A DNA stretch of 64,000 nt from Desulfosporosinus sp049943955 (GTDB lineage: Bacteria; Bacillota; Desulfitobacteriia; Desulfitobacteriales; Desulfitobacteriaceae): the NCBI RefSeq assembly GCF_049943955.1, contig NZ_JBNFTW010000005.1, positions 62,001 through 126,000 on the forward strand. The letters are read 5' to 3'. The notes beneath the pieces were generated by a model. That model was not told the DNA's origin, ran no database searches, and saw nothing but the letters and a program-made list of their open reading frames with translations. Made by a program: the position numbers and the translations under genes. Below, piece by piece: positions 34,893 through 44,838 of the stretch; within the stretch, counting starts at the first letter, position 1; each line of letters starts with the position of its first letter.

Positions 34893-35642
34893 TCACTTCA
34901 GTTCTGAATTAAGTCCCGAATTACGTTCTGTATCAAATTTTTTCAGTTCACTTAAGGTGACGATCCGATAACCTTCCCTTTGAAGAGAATCAATAATTAA
35001 TCCCAGGGCTTTAACGGTCTGGGTTCGATGATAACCGCCATCGTGCATAAGTATAATTGCTCCCGGAAAAACGTTATCCATGACATTTTTAACGATCTGA
35101 TTAACTCCGGGATTGCGCCAGTCTTTACTATCGACACTCCAGAGAGCAACGACATGTCCATTCTTTTTAATCCTTTCCAGCTGCGCCTTCGTTAAAAAAC
35201 CTCCAGGTGGGCGATAAAAATAAGTATGGATACCCGTTGCCGCATAAACCTCATCGTCGGTTTGACTGATCTCTTTCAATAGGCGTTGTTGTTTATAATC
35301 ATGGTCATAACTGTGATTTCCAATTTCATGTCCTTCATTGGCTAAACGCTTTAATAACCTTGGATTATCCTTAACAGCTTGCCCTAAAACAAAAAATGTT
35401 GCTCTTACTTCTTTTTCCTTAAGTATTTCCAAGACTTTCGGCGTGTCAATGGGGTCAGGACCGTCGTCAAAGGTTAAGGCAACTACTTTTTCCTGGGTAT
35501 GAGCCATATAATAGGTTCCAGGTGCTCGTACTAAAGAAGGGGCCGTTAAGGAAAACTCTGTTGCGAAGGCAATAACTCCTAAAATAGCGATAAAAGAGCA
35601 AACAACAATTAGTCTTCGTCGAGTTAATACCAAAAAAACCAC
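34893..35642 (-). CDS. Polysaccharide deacetylase (PdaB/NodB family)
   Basis: The GTG start at 35642 follows GGGGGTG by about 7 bases. The 249-residue protein starts with a signal anchor (about 8-28) and carries a NodB domain (about 50-235) with the metal-binding TFDDGPD, HEIGNHSYDH and FYRPPGG motifs, and LMHDGGYHRTQTV near the end. It removes N-acetyl groups from a cell-wall or spore-cortex glycan outside the membrane. The layout resembles PdaB, which acts in sporulation, but vegetative deacetylases look alike. It is divergent from the BadF-type kinase gene. Confidence 0.9.
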   Translation of the reverse strand: MVFLVLTRRRLIVVCSFIAILGVIAFATEFSLTAPSLVRAPGTYYMAHTQEKVVALTFDDGPDPIDTPKVLEILKEKEVRATFFVLGQAVKDNPRLLKRLANEGHEIGNHSYDHDYKQQRLLKEISQTDDEVYAATGIHTYFYRPPGGFLTKAQLERIKKNGHVVALWSVDSKDWRNPGVNQIVKNVMDNVFPGAIILMHDGGYHRTQTVKALGLIIDSLQREGYRIVTLSELKKFDTERNSGLNSELK

Positions 35643-35755
35643 TGCTTACACCCCCAATTGCTTTTATTATCCTATGGGTAAATATCTTGAACCATGCCTA
35701 CTCTTTCCAAATCTTATCCTCATATCTACTCTCCAAGCACATGATCATATTCAAT

Positions 35756-35813
35756 TTCGCAGGAAAGGCAGTAGAAAACCGGTTATCCGTTGTTCTGCTG
35801 CCTTTCCTGCGAA
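35756..35813. repeat. Perfect 16-bp inverted repeat in a divergent promoter region
   Basis: TTCGCAGGAAAGGCAG (35756-35771) is perfectly complementary to CTGCCTTTCCTGCGAA (35798-35813) around a 26-base loop. It lies between two divergent genes, where a terminator is not expected. Confidence 0.75.
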
Positions 35814-35848
35814 GTTTAGTATAGGAACATTCTGATGTCCTTGACGCG

Positions 35849-35857
35849 TGCTATAAT
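35849..35857 (+). promoter_or_regulatory. Extended -10 promoter element for the BadF-type gene
   Basis: TGCTATAAT is an extended -10 sequence 100 bp upstream of ATG 35959. No good -35 is visible at 17 bases. Confidence 0.5.
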
Positions 35858-35958
35858 TTAATTCAGATAATCTATTATGTAGTATGCTTCTAAGGCAACA
35901 CAAAGTATTGGATTGCCGAAACAGCAACTTGATTTACCAAGGAAGAGGAAGTGATAAC

Positions 35959-36900
35959 ATGGGAATAAGAATCGGAGTGGACGGCGGAGCCAGTAAGACA
36001 GAAGTTGTAGCACTTGATTCAACTGGAAAGGTACTTTGGTCTCAGCTCAATCCTTCAAGTAACTATCATGTCGTCGGCAGGACGCAAGCTGTCAACAATA
36101 TCGTAAACGGAATTCGCGATACTCTGAAAGAGGACACTTTAGAAGGTGTCGGAATAAGTCTTGCTGGGATTGACACCTTAGAGGACTGGAATATTATGGC
36201 GAATGGCTTAAGAGCTGAATTGCTAAGCTTAGGAAAAGAGCTCGGATTATCTTTCCGGGATATTCCTATTGTTATGGAGAATGACGCTTTTGGTGCTTTA
36301 ATGTCTGTACGAGGGAAATTTTCCGGAAATGTTCTGGCTGTTGGAACCGGAACTGTGGCCCTCGGAGTTGATGACGAGGGAAAGGTCTTTCGCGTTGGAG
36401 GTTGGGGGCATCTAATCGGTGACCAAGGCAGCGGTTACGATATAGGCTGCAAGGCACTTGCGGCTATGGTTGCATCCAGTGATGGCTACGGACCTAAAAG
36501 CATTTTAGAATCACAAGTAACAAATCATTTGAAGCTAAAACAGGTGCGTGAAATCGTTGACTGGCTGAATCAAGCTGAACGCACAACTAAAGATATTGCT
36601 GGCTTAGTTCCCATAGTTGTAGAGGCAGCTCGTAACCAGGATGCTGTCGCTCAAACTATATTTGCTCAAGCAGGAAGAGATTTAGGGCTCGTTACCAGGG
36701 CACTGCTCCGGAAAACTGGAGGTATTGATCTGGGGCTTGTCGGAGGAATTATCCATATTTGGAAGTTTATCGAACCAACCTTCTTAATGACAGTTCATGA
36801 AGAGTTTTCTAACCTGCGATTGCTTCAACCTTCTTATCAGCCATCTGTTGGTGCAGCTCTGTTAAGTAAGATTTCTCAAGTACGGCATATAGAGATTTGA
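35959..36900 (+). CDS. BadF/BadG/BcrA/BcrD-type ATPase (N-acetylglucosamine kinase-like)
   Basis: ATG 35959 is preferred, with GAGGAAGTG 6 bases upstream; the frame opens at 35884. The 313-residue protein has the ASKHA nucleotide-binding pattern: IGVDGGASKTEVVALD (phosphate 1), VMENDAFGALMSV, LAVGTGTVALGVD (phosphate 2) and GWGHLIGDQGSGYDIG (about 157-172). GlcNAc and glucosamine kinases share these motifs, and so do activases of radical dehydratases. With no dehydratase nearby, and a wall-glycan deacetylase next door, an amino-sugar kinase is the better guess. Confidence 0.85.
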   Translation: MGIRIGVDGGASKTEVVALDSTGKVLWSQLNPSSNYHVVGRTQAVNNIVNGIRDTLKEDTLEGVGISLAGIDTLEDWNIMANGLRAELLSLGKELGLSFRDIPIVMENDAFGALMSVRGKFSGNVLAVGTGTVALGVDDEGKVFRVGGWGHLIGDQGSGYDIGCKALAAMVASSDGYGPKSILESQVTNHLKLKQVREIVDWLNQAERTTKDIAGLVPIVVEAARNQDAVAQTIFAQAGRDLGLVTRALLRKTGGIDLGLVGGIIHIWKFIEPTFLMTVHEEFSNLRLLQPSYQPSVGAALLSKISQVRHIEI

Positions 36901-36955
36901 CAGATTTAGTTATTCAAATTTTAGTCATGTTTATAATTGGAAAGGAGCAATTAAT

Positions 36956-39900
36956 TTGAGCCTCCGATTGGTAATTGGCCGAGCAGGCAGTGGCAAAAGT
37001 ACTCTTTGCTTAGAGGAAATCCGCCAAGAACTTCGGAACCAACCTTGGGGAAATCCAATAATTCTGCTTGTTCCCGAACAGGCGAGCTATCAGATGGAAG
37101 TGGCCCTGGCCAATACGCCGGATTTGGGAGGAAGCCTGCGGGCTCAGGTCTTAAGTTTTCGGCGCATGGGCTGGCGAGTTTTTGCAGAAACCGGAGGAGG
37201 ACAGAAGATACTGATTGGGGCTACAGGCAAACGGATGCTTTTGCGACGAATTCTTTTAAAGCATCGTCTGGAACTTAAAGCCTTTGCCCGTTCGGCAACT
37301 CGGCCTGGAATGGCAGACCTTCTGTCACAAACCATCGGGGAATTTAAAACCTATCGAATTACCCCTTATGATTTGCGTTATGTTAAAAGCAATCAGGAGA
37401 TATTGGAAAATAAGCTCCATGATTTAGCCTTAATCTATGAAGAATTTCAAGTATCTCTTGGACAAGATATAAGGGATCCTGACGATGAGCTTTCCCTTCT
37501 AGCCGCCAAGATTCCCATTGCCCCTCTTGCTCAGGAAGCCCAAGTTTGGATCGACGGTTTCACTGGCTTTACCCCTCAGGAGCTTGAAGTTTTAAAGCAC
37601 CTCCTCATGACGGCCGCAGACGTTGTGATTACAATTCCGCTTGACCCGGACATTATCGCTAAAGAGAGGGATCGGGAAGAAATCGCTTTAAAAATAGGAG
37701 AAGAGTTTTTTACAGGTCCCTGGCAAACTTATCAAGCATTGCAGCGATTGGCCCTGGAAACTGGAGTTCAAGTTCTGCCTCCGACAATTCTTAAAACAAC
37801 AAAACGCTTTAACCATCCTTGGCTTGATTATTTAGAGAAGCATTATTCTACCTATCCTACGATTCCTTATCAGAAAACATCCGCTTGCGCTGCGGATTTA
37901 CCCGGAATTCAAATAATTTCTGCAGTCAATCGGCGGGCAGAAGTTGAAGGGATTGCCAGAGAATTACGACGTCACGCCCGAGATGAAGGAATGTTCTGGA
38001 GAGACATGTCCGTTATGACACGTGATCTTCCTGGGTATCAGGAGTTAATCTCTCAAGTCTTTACCTCCTACGAGATTCCCTTTTATATTGATCATAAACA
38101 CACTATCCTTCATCATCCTTTTATTGAATTAGTTCTTTCGATCCTGGAAGTGGTTTCCAGTAATTGGGCGTATGAACCGCTCTTTCGCTGTTTGAAGACT
38201 GACTTTTTCCCGCTGCAAAGAGACGATATCGATCGTTTGGAAAACTATGTTCTCGAGCAGGGGATACACGGAGAACGTTGGAGAAACAATATCCCCTGGC
38301 GGTATCATCGCCAATGGTCACTAGGTGAGAATGAAGAACAACTTGATCGTGAACAAAAATTCGAAGCTCAGTTAAATACCTGCAGATCAATTATCTATGA
38401 GCAAATCATTCCAATATTCAATACGCTCGATTCAATAAAGAAAAAAGAAGACTTAACAGTTCGGGGGATTACAGAAGCACTGTTTTCATTTTTAGAGAAC
38501 CTCAACGTCCCCTTAACCTTAAAGAGGTGGGCGGAAAAATCTCTAGTCGAAGGAAAACTGAGTGAAGCCAGGCTTCAGGATCAGCTCTGGGACGCTGTTA
38601 TCCAAGTTTTCGATGAAATTGTTTCCGGTTTAGGAGACGAAACCTTGGAACTTGAGGAATATCTCTTAATTCTTACCTCAGGAATCGAAGCCCTGGAACT
38701 CGGGCAGATTCCCCCGGGAATTGATCAAGTCCTCGTTGGTTCCTTAGACCGTTCGCGCAATCCTGAGGTGCGAATTCAATTCATCTTGGGAGCCAATGAA
38801 GGAGTTCTTCCGGCCAGACCTGCTTCTGAAGGAGTTCTCGATGCGGAAGAACGAGAACAATTAGAAAAAGAGGGGATTTCTCTCGCGCCTAAAGGGAAAG
38901 CTCAAATCTACGAGGAACAATTTTTTATCTATACTGCTTTTACGAGAGCGAGGGAAAAGTTAGTGGTCTCATATCCTCTAACAGATGAAGAGGGGAAAGC
39001 ACTGACAGTTTCCTCTGTTATCCTGCGCCTCAAACATCTTTTTTCGATTTCCGAGGACTTTTTAGGCAATCAGGAAGCCTTAGAATTAATTACTCAAGGG
39101 AGCTCAACTCTTCTATATTATGCTGATCAGTTACGACATCTGCAGCAGGGAGAGCCTCTGTCATCCCTTTGGCAAGCTGCTGAGAGATGGCTGGGCCAAG
39201 ATCCTAATCACCAGCGGAAGCTAAGTTATATTCAGTCCAGCCTTACCGCCAAAAACCAAGAACAACGAATTCCCCGTTCACTTGCTCGCCGCCTCTATGG
39301 CAAGCATTTAAAGGCGAGTGTTTCTCGCTTGGAACAATTTTTCAAATGTCCCTTTGGACATTTTGCCCATTATGGACTAAAGCTGCGTGAACGAGCGACG
39401 TATCAACTTTCCCGGCCGGATATGGGAGAATTTTTTCACACTCTTTTACGTGATTTTGCCCAAAAACTCCAGGAAAGAGATTTGGATTGGGGAAAATTGA
39501 CAAAGGAAGAGTCCTGGGCGCTTGTCACGGAATGTGCTGATCAACTGGCACCTCAATTACAGCACGAAATTCTCCTAAGTAGTGCTCGCTATCGCTACAT
39601 TACTCACAAGCTCAAACGCACAGTTCATCATGCCGTTCGAGTACTGGGAGAGCATGCGCGGCAAGGCGTATTCCTTCCTATCCAATTGGAAGTCAAATTC
39701 GGTCCCAAGGAAACACTTCCCGGAATTGAGGTTCCTTTATCCGAAGGAGATTCCTTAGTTTTAACGGGACAAATTGATCGGGTTGACGCTGCCTTTTTGC
39801 AAGGTCAAGTTTATTTGAGAATCCTTGATTATAAATCCCGCGAACAGACCTTGGCTCTGGATACCATTTACTACGGCCTTAATCTTCAATTGCTCACGTA

Positions 39901-40510
39901 TCTAAGCGTCGCTCTTCAGGGAGCAGAGGTTTTATTAAATACCGTTAACCCGTCACCATTGCCTGCAGGTATTCTCTATTTTCCTGTGTTTGAACCGCAG
40001 CTAGACGAGAAAGCTCCCCTCAGTGCGGAGGAAGCTGAAGAGAGAAGACTAAAAGCCGTTAAAGTCAGCGGCTATTTATTAGCGGATCCTCAGGTTCTGG
40101 AGGCGATGGACTCCTCCTTTGCCTCCGGACAATCCGAATTACTGGGCCTTAAATTAAATAAAGACGGTTCCTTTAGGAAAGGAGCCAATGTTCTCACCGA
40201 AAACCAATTTGCCATACTTCAACATTATCTTTATCAAGCCCTTCGTCAAAGGGGAGAGGATATTCTTGCCGGCGAAATCTCCTTAAACCCTTATCGACGA
40301 GGTAAAAGCACCGCTTGTCAATATTGCTCCTATCGCCCCGTATGTCACTTCGATCCTTTCCTTCCGGAAAATCAATATCGGGAGCTGAACCCACTAGACC
40401 AAGAAGATCTATGGAATCGTCTGAAAAGTATTGGCTCTCCCGAGGAAAATAAGCACATGTCAACAAAAGGAGAATTACATTGGTTGGAAGGAGGAGATCA
40501 TGATGAGTAA
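36956..40510 (+). CDS. addB: AddB subunit of the AddAB helicase-nuclease
   Basis: The TTG start at 36956 follows AAAGGAG by 8 bases. The 1184-residue protein has Walker A GRAGSGKST (8-16), a UvrD-like fold without full helicase motifs and a C-terminal RecB-like nuclease (LRILDYKSR near 960). The four cysteines of the structural 4Fe-4S cluster are split between FFKCPFGHF near 797 and CQYCSYRPVC near 1121-1130. AddAB resects double-strand breaks and loads RecA after Chi-like sites. The gene overlaps addA by 8 bases (ATGAGTAA), the usual coupled arrangement. Confidence 0.97.
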   Translation: MSLRLVIGRAGSGKSTLCLEEIRQELRNQPWGNPIILLVPEQASYQMEVALANTPDLGGSLRAQVLSFRRMGWRVFAETGGGQKILIGATGKRMLLRRILLKHRLELKAFARSATRPGMADLLSQTIGEFKTYRITPYDLRYVKSNQEILENKLHDLALIYEEFQVSLGQDIRDPDDELSLLAAKIPIAPLAQEAQVWIDGFTGFTPQELEVLKHLLMTAADVVITIPLDPDIIAKERDREEIALKIGEEFFTGPWQTYQALQRLALETGVQVLPPTILKTTKRFNHPWLDYLEKHYSTYPTIPYQKTSACAADLPGIQIISAVNRRAEVEGIARELRRHARDEGMFWRDMSVMTRDLPGYQELISQVFTSYEIPFYIDHKHTILHHPFIELVLSILEVVSSNWAYEPLFRCLKTDFFPLQRDDIDRLENYVLEQGIHGERWRNNIPWRYHRQWSLGENEEQLDREQKFEAQLNTCRSIIYEQIIPIFNTLDSIKKKEDLTVRGITEALFSFLENLNVPLTLKRWAEKSLVEGKLSEARLQDQLWDAVIQVFDEIVSGLGDETLELEEYLLILTSGIEALELGQIPPGIDQVLVGSLDRSRNPEVRIQFILGANEGVLPARPASEGVLDAEEREQLEKEGISLAPKGKAQIYEEQFFIYTAFTRAREKLVVSYPLTDEEGKALTVSSVILRLKHLFSISEDFLGNQEALELITQGSSTLLYYADQLRHLQQGEPLSSLWQAAERWLGQDPNHQRKLSYIQSSLTAKNQEQRIPRSLARRLYGKHLKASVSRLEQFFKCPFGHFAHYGLKLRERATYQLSRPDMGEFFHTLLRDFAQKLQERDLDWGKLTKEESWALVTECADQLAPQLQHEILLSSARYRYITHKLKRTVHHAVRVLGEHARQGVFLPIQLEVKFGPKETLPGIEVPLSEGDSLVLTGQIDRVDAAFLQGQVYLRILDYKSREQTLALDTIYYGLNLQLLTYLSVALQGAEVLLNTVNPSPLPAGILYFPVFEPQLDEKAPLSAEEAEERRLKAVKVSGYLLADPQVLEAMDSSFASGQSELLGLKLNKDGSFRKGANVLTENQFAILQHYLYQALRQRGEDILAGEISLNPYRRGKSTACQYCSYRPVCHFDPFLPENQYRELNPLDQEDLWNRLKSIGSPEENKHMSTKGELHWLEGGDHDE

Positions 40511-43500
40511 GCCTTCATGGACTGCAGAACAACATACGGCGATTAATTTACGCGGTCAGCTCTTGGTGGCTGCCGCTGCCGGTTCCGGTAAAACAGCTGT
40601 GTTAGTAGAACGAATCATTAAACAAATTACAGATTTAGACAACCCTGTCGATGTGGATCGCTTTCTAGTCGTTACCTTTACCAAAGCAGCAGCTAATGAA
40701 ATGCGAGAGAGAATCGGCAAAGCTATCGACGAGGCCTTGTTCCAGGAGGATGACCTCCGGCAAGTTGAACATCTGCTCCAGCAGCGTGCGCTGCTTCAGA
40801 AAGCCAATATTACAACACTGCATTCTTTTTGCTTAGAGTTAATTAGAAAATATTTTTACCAATTGGATCTTGATCCAGCTTTTCGAGTTGCCGACGAAGC
40901 AGAAATAACCCTCCTCCGCCAAGACGTCATTGAAGATCTCTTTGAAGCTTGGTATAACAAAGAAGACACTGACTTTAGAGCACTTATTGATGCTTTAGGT
41001 TCTGATCGAGATGATCTGGCAGTTATGGAACAAATACTGCGTATTTTCGATTTTGCCCAAAGTCAGCCTAGCCCCTTGCATTGGCTTAATTCTCTTGATC
41101 AAGCCTATCTCTGGAATAATCTCGAAATTATGATGGAGAGCGAGTGGGGACAAATTATTCGTCAAGGACTTCTTAACTCCCTTCAGGAAGCCTTAAGCAA
41201 TCTGAAAAGCGCTGAGCAAATTGCTCAAAAACCTGAAGGCCCGGTCCAATATGCGGAAACATTACAAGATGACATCAATCGCTTGGATATTTTGCAAAAG
41301 CTTGTAAGTGCCAATTCATGGACACAGATCGAAATCCAAGTTCAAGAATCCCTTAAATTTCCTAAACTAACGACTGCTCGTTCAAAAGGGGATAAACAAT
41401 TGCAGGAAGAATGCAAAAAGCTTCGGGATGAGGCCAAGAAAAAGTTAACAACACTTCGGAGCGAACTTTTTTCATATCCCCATGAACGCCAATTAGAAGC
41501 TTTAAAGCCTATGGCAAAAATGGCTCAGACTATAAGCTGTTTAGTCTTGGAATTTAACCGCAGCTTTGCGGAAGCCAAAAGGCAGCGCAACATTTTGGAT
41601 TTCTCAGACCTTGAGCATTTTGCACTTGGCTTGCTTGAAGAAGAAAAAAAAGAAACTGTTATTGCCTTGGGAATTCAGGATTATTTCCATGAAGTTTTAG
41701 TGGATGAATACCAAGACATTAACCCTGTTCAGGAACAAATTTTAAAACGTGTTTCCCGCCGGGATTGTTCTCCTAACCTTTTTATGGTTGGGGATGTAAA
41801 ACAGAGTATTTATCGTTTTCGTATGGCCGACCCTAGTTTATTTCTGACCAAGTATGCGAACTTACCCCATTGGAATCCGGAAGTAAACGTTGATACAGCA
41901 TCGCCTGTCAAAATGGTGATTGATTTAAATCGCAATTTTAGAAGCCGTCAAGAAATTGTCGACGGCGTGAACTTTTTATTTCGTCAAATTATGACAAGGA
42001 GTTCCGGCGAAATCACTTATGATGATCAAGCAGCCTTACGGTTTGGCGCCTCTTTTGTTAAAGGACAAGATTCAATCCCCACTGCAGAAGGGCCAATTGA
42101 AGTTCATCTTATTGATTTAAAAAGCATTAAAGACACTTGGGCTGCTGAAACTTCATCTCAGGAACCAAGTTCAAGCCCTGAGGACTTGACAAATCAAGAA
42201 TCTTCCAAGGAAGAATTTGATAAGGCCAGAATTGAAGCACACTTTGTCGGCGAGCGAATTCAAAGAATGGTGCAAAGTTCTGAATTTCATATTTTTGATA
42301 AACATCTTGGGAATTTCCGTCCCGTCCAGTATTCCGACATCGTAGTCCTGATGCGTTCCTATTCAGCGGTCGCTCCCATATTCGTGGAGGAATTTCAAAA
42401 GGCGGATATTCCGGTTTATGCTGAGACGTCAACAGGTTACTTTGCAGCGCATGAAGTGGAAATTATCTTGTCTCTGCTTAAAGTTATCGACAACCCTCAC
42501 CTGGATATCCCTTTGGCAGCAGTTCTGCGTTCGCCTCTTGTCGGACTTAACGGGCTTGAGCTTGGAAAATTGCGGATGATCCTTCCGGACGGGGACTTTT
42601 ATGAGGCTTTGGCACTGGCTGCCTGGTCCAGTTTTAGCGAGGAAACCCTTTCTGAAGATAACTTGGCCATGTTTACCCGGATTCTAAATCTGTATAACGA
42701 TACTATAGTGCTGCGCAAAGAAAAAGCCAGAGATATACTTGCCTCAGCTCCGGGGTTAAAGGAGAAATCAGCTGATTTCTGGACAAACCTCCAAGACTGG
42801 CGTACTCAGTCCCGCCGTTTGTCACTGGCCGAATTTCTGTGGTCACTTTATGAAGAAACCGGGTATTTGACTTATGTGGGAACATTGCCCGGAGGAGTTC
42901 AGCGTCAAGCCAATCTTCGGGTACTCTATGACCGGGCTAAACGCTTTGAGGCTACACGCTACCGGGGCTTATTCCGCTTTCTTAGATTTTTAGAGCGATT
43001 TCAAGATCAGGGCCATGACATGGGGAATGCCCGTGCCTTAGGCGAGAATGAAAATGTTGTTCGCTTAATCACGGTCCATGCCAGTAAAGGACTGGAATTT
43101 CCAGTAGTTTTTGTCGTCGGCTTAGGCAGAAGCTTTAATTCAAGGAGTCTGAAAGGGAAAATGCTTCTGCACGCTCAATTAGGCCTGGGCATGCCAATCA
43201 TTGACGTTGAAAATAACGTGCGTTACCCCTCCTTGATTCAATATGCTGTTCAGCAGCGGCTAACTCAAGAATCCTTAGCCGAAGAACTGCGTATTCTCTA
43301 TGTTGCTCTTACTCGGGCCAAAGAACGGCTGTTTCTTTACGGGAACGTAGAAAACTTAGATAATGCTCTTTTGAAGTGGCAGCGAGTTTCCGGCTGCCAA
43401 GAGATCCCTCTGCCGGATGATCAACTAAGAAACGCTAAATCCTTTCTCGATTGGATTGTTCCGGCTTTAGTCCGTCATCCTTCACTTAGTCTTGGAAAAA

Positions 43501-44504
43501 ACCAGGAACAATCGGTTTTAACTATTCCTGAGGCAAACTCATCTTGGGACATCATCTATCATCACAGCCTGGAATCGGAACAAGAAATAAGCCTCCAAGA
43601 AGTACCTCTGCTTTCTCAAGAAGCAGAAGGGCAGGATCAAGATTACCTTGGACAAACCATTGAAGAAACTATCGAAATATCTGATGAGATTATATCCGTC
43701 GAACAATGGTATACTGAGGTCGATCGCCGCTTAAGTTGGAAATATCCCCATCCCGTAAGCCAGGTTGCTAAAACCAGCGTTTCGGAGTTGAAACGTCAGC
43801 ATAATTGGTTTGCCGATGACGAGACCTCTCAACATCAAAGCCTTCAGACAAGGGAAAGTCAGATTCTCCGGCCCAAATTTCTGCAGTCGTCTCACTCCTT
43901 TACAGCTGCAGAACGAGGAACTGCTCTGCATACCGTAATGCAGCATATGCCTTTTAAGGATTGGAGTTCATCCTGGATGAAGCTGGAAGCAGCGGATCAA
44001 ACAATACAGATCAAAGAATTGCTTAATCGACTCGAAGAGCAGGAGATTATCACTACAGAACAAAAGAATACAATTGAGCCTCTGAAAATCCTTCAGTTGC
44101 TCCATACTTCACTCGGGTTACGTCTTTTCAGTTCAGATCAAGTCCTTAAGGAACTTCCTTTTACCCTGACTTTTCCACCTCAGAAACAAGCTCAAACGAA
44201 TATCCTGGTTCAAGGAGTCATAGATGTAGTCATGATCACTAAGAAGGAACAGAGGATCAGGGCGGAAATTCTAGACTACAAAACAGATTCTCTAAGAGAG
44301 GAAGGGAAGGACCCTGAACAACTTCTCAGGGATCGCTATGCCCTTCAGCTGACACTTTATGCTTTGGCCATCGAAAGGCTTATGGGTATAGAGGTTATTC
44401 AGTGTTCTCTTTATTCCTTTTCCTTAGGAAGAGAAATCATTATTCCCAATTCACGCCGCATAGAAATACAGCAATCACTGGAACGTGAACTCGTTCAGCT
44501 ATAG
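40503..44504 (+). CDS. addA: AddA subunit of the AddAB helicase-nuclease
   Basis: Two adjacent ATG codons (40500, 40503) follow GGAGG; 40503 has the better spacing (8) and gives 1333 residues. Motifs: Walker A AAAAGSGKTAVL near 25-36, DEYQDINPVQEQ near 402, HASKGLEFPVVFVVG near 860, the helicase motif LYVALTRAKERL near 938, and the nuclease triad EILDYKTD near 1257. It unwinds and cuts 3'-ended strands with AddB in double-strand break repair. The last codons and the stop (RELVQL-TAG) lie inside the left end of the structured element at 44485-44656, so the C-terminus may have been reshaped by it. Confidence 0.97.
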   Translation: MSKPSWTAEQHTAINLRGQLLVAAAAGSGKTAVLVERIIKQITDLDNPVDVDRFLVVTFTKAAANEMRERIGKAIDEALFQEDDLRQVEHLLQQRALLQKANITTLHSFCLELIRKYFYQLDLDPAFRVADEAEITLLRQDVIEDLFEAWYNKEDTDFRALIDALGSDRDDLAVMEQILRIFDFAQSQPSPLHWLNSLDQAYLWNNLEIMMESEWGQIIRQGLLNSLQEALSNLKSAEQIAQKPEGPVQYAETLQDDINRLDILQKLVSANSWTQIEIQVQESLKFPKLTTARSKGDKQLQEECKKLRDEAKKKLTTLRSELFSYPHERQLEALKPMAKMAQTISCLVLEFNRSFAEAKRQRNILDFSDLEHFALGLLEEEKKETVIALGIQDYFHEVLVDEYQDINPVQEQILKRVSRRDCSPNLFMVGDVKQSIYRFRMADPSLFLTKYANLPHWNPEVNVDTASPVKMVIDLNRNFRSRQEIVDGVNFLFRQIMTRSSGEITYDDQAALRFGASFVKGQDSIPTAEGPIEVHLIDLKSIKDTWAAETSSQEPSSSPEDLTNQESSKEEFDKARIEAHFVGERIQRMVQSSEFHIFDKHLGNFRPVQYSDIVVLMRSYSAVAPIFVEEFQKADIPVYAETSTGYFAAHEVEIILSLLKVIDNPHLDIPLAAVLRSPLVGLNGLELGKLRMILPDGDFYEALALAAWSSFSEETLSEDNLAMFTRILNLYNDTIVLRKEKARDILASAPGLKEKSADFWTNLQDWRTQSRRLSLAEFLWSLYEETGYLTYVGTLPGGVQRQANLRVLYDRAKRFEATRYRGLFRFLRFLERFQDQGHDMGNARALGENENVVRLITVHASKGLEFPVVFVVGLGRSFNSRSLKGKMLLHAQLGLGMPIIDVENNVRYPSLIQYAVQQRLTQESLAEELRILYVALTRAKERLFLYGNVENLDNALLKWQRVSGCQEIPLPDDQLRNAKSFLDWIVPALVRHPSLSLGKNQEQSVLTIPEANSSWDIIYHHSLESEQEISLQEVPLLSQEAEGQDQDYLGQTIEETIEISDEIISVEQWYTEVDRRLSWKYPHPVSQVAKTSVSELKRQHNWFADDETSQHQSLQTRESQILRPKFLQSSHSFTAAERGTALHTVMQHMPFKDWSSSWMKLEAADQTIQIKELLNRLEEQEIITTEQKNTIEPLKILQLLHTSLGLRLFSSDQVLKELPFTLTFPPQKQAQTNILVQGVIDVVMITKKEQRIRAEILDYKTDSLREEGKDPEQLLRDRYALQLTLYALAIERLMGIEVIQCSLYSFSLGREIIIPNSRRIEIQQSLERELVQL

Positions 44505-44656
44505 CTGAACATCGAGACTTCGGTGGCGAAAGTGTCCTGTGGACGCTTTCGCCGAAAGCGCCTAACCCATAACAAATACTATCGCCTGAAGGATGGACTC
44601 TACCCTCACCGAAGCAGAGTGCGGGGGACCCACTCCCATCTAAGAAGTGGGAGTAT
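44485..44656 (+). mobile_element. Structured roughly 170-bp element, copy A (small non-autonomous element or RNA)
   Basis: It shares blocks in the same order with copy B (57426-57596): GTGAACTCG, AGCTGAACATC, a GTCC-3 nt-GGAC hairpin, GGACTCTACCC, GACCCAC and a terminal CCC/GGG hairpin around TAAGAAG-like sequence. The central stem is GGCGAAAG-T-GTCC against GGAC-G-CTTTCGCC (44525-44553); the terminal stem is ACTCCCA/TGGGAGT (44632-44654). No protein is encoded. The terminal hairpin and dispersed copies recall the ends of IS200/IS605-type elements or their omega/HEARO RNAs. That identity is a guess. Confidence 0.6.
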
Positions 44657-44838
44657 TACGATTAGATCAACTATTCTTATGACACTAGCCATATATTCTT
44701 ATTGAATAATTAAATTCTTCTATAATATTTCGGCATTTTAAGAGAGGAATTTTAAATTTTTTGGCGAATTTAAATAACATTGTTCCTTGTGATTGTCGTA
44801 ACTATTGCAAAGAGTAAGTATGAGAAAGAGGTGTTATA

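Noticed and set aside
44690..44838. A promoter for the Flx-Hdr operon using TATAAT near 44716
   Set aside because: No -35 at acceptable spacing could be found; only an AT-rich tract with one -10-like sequence is visible.
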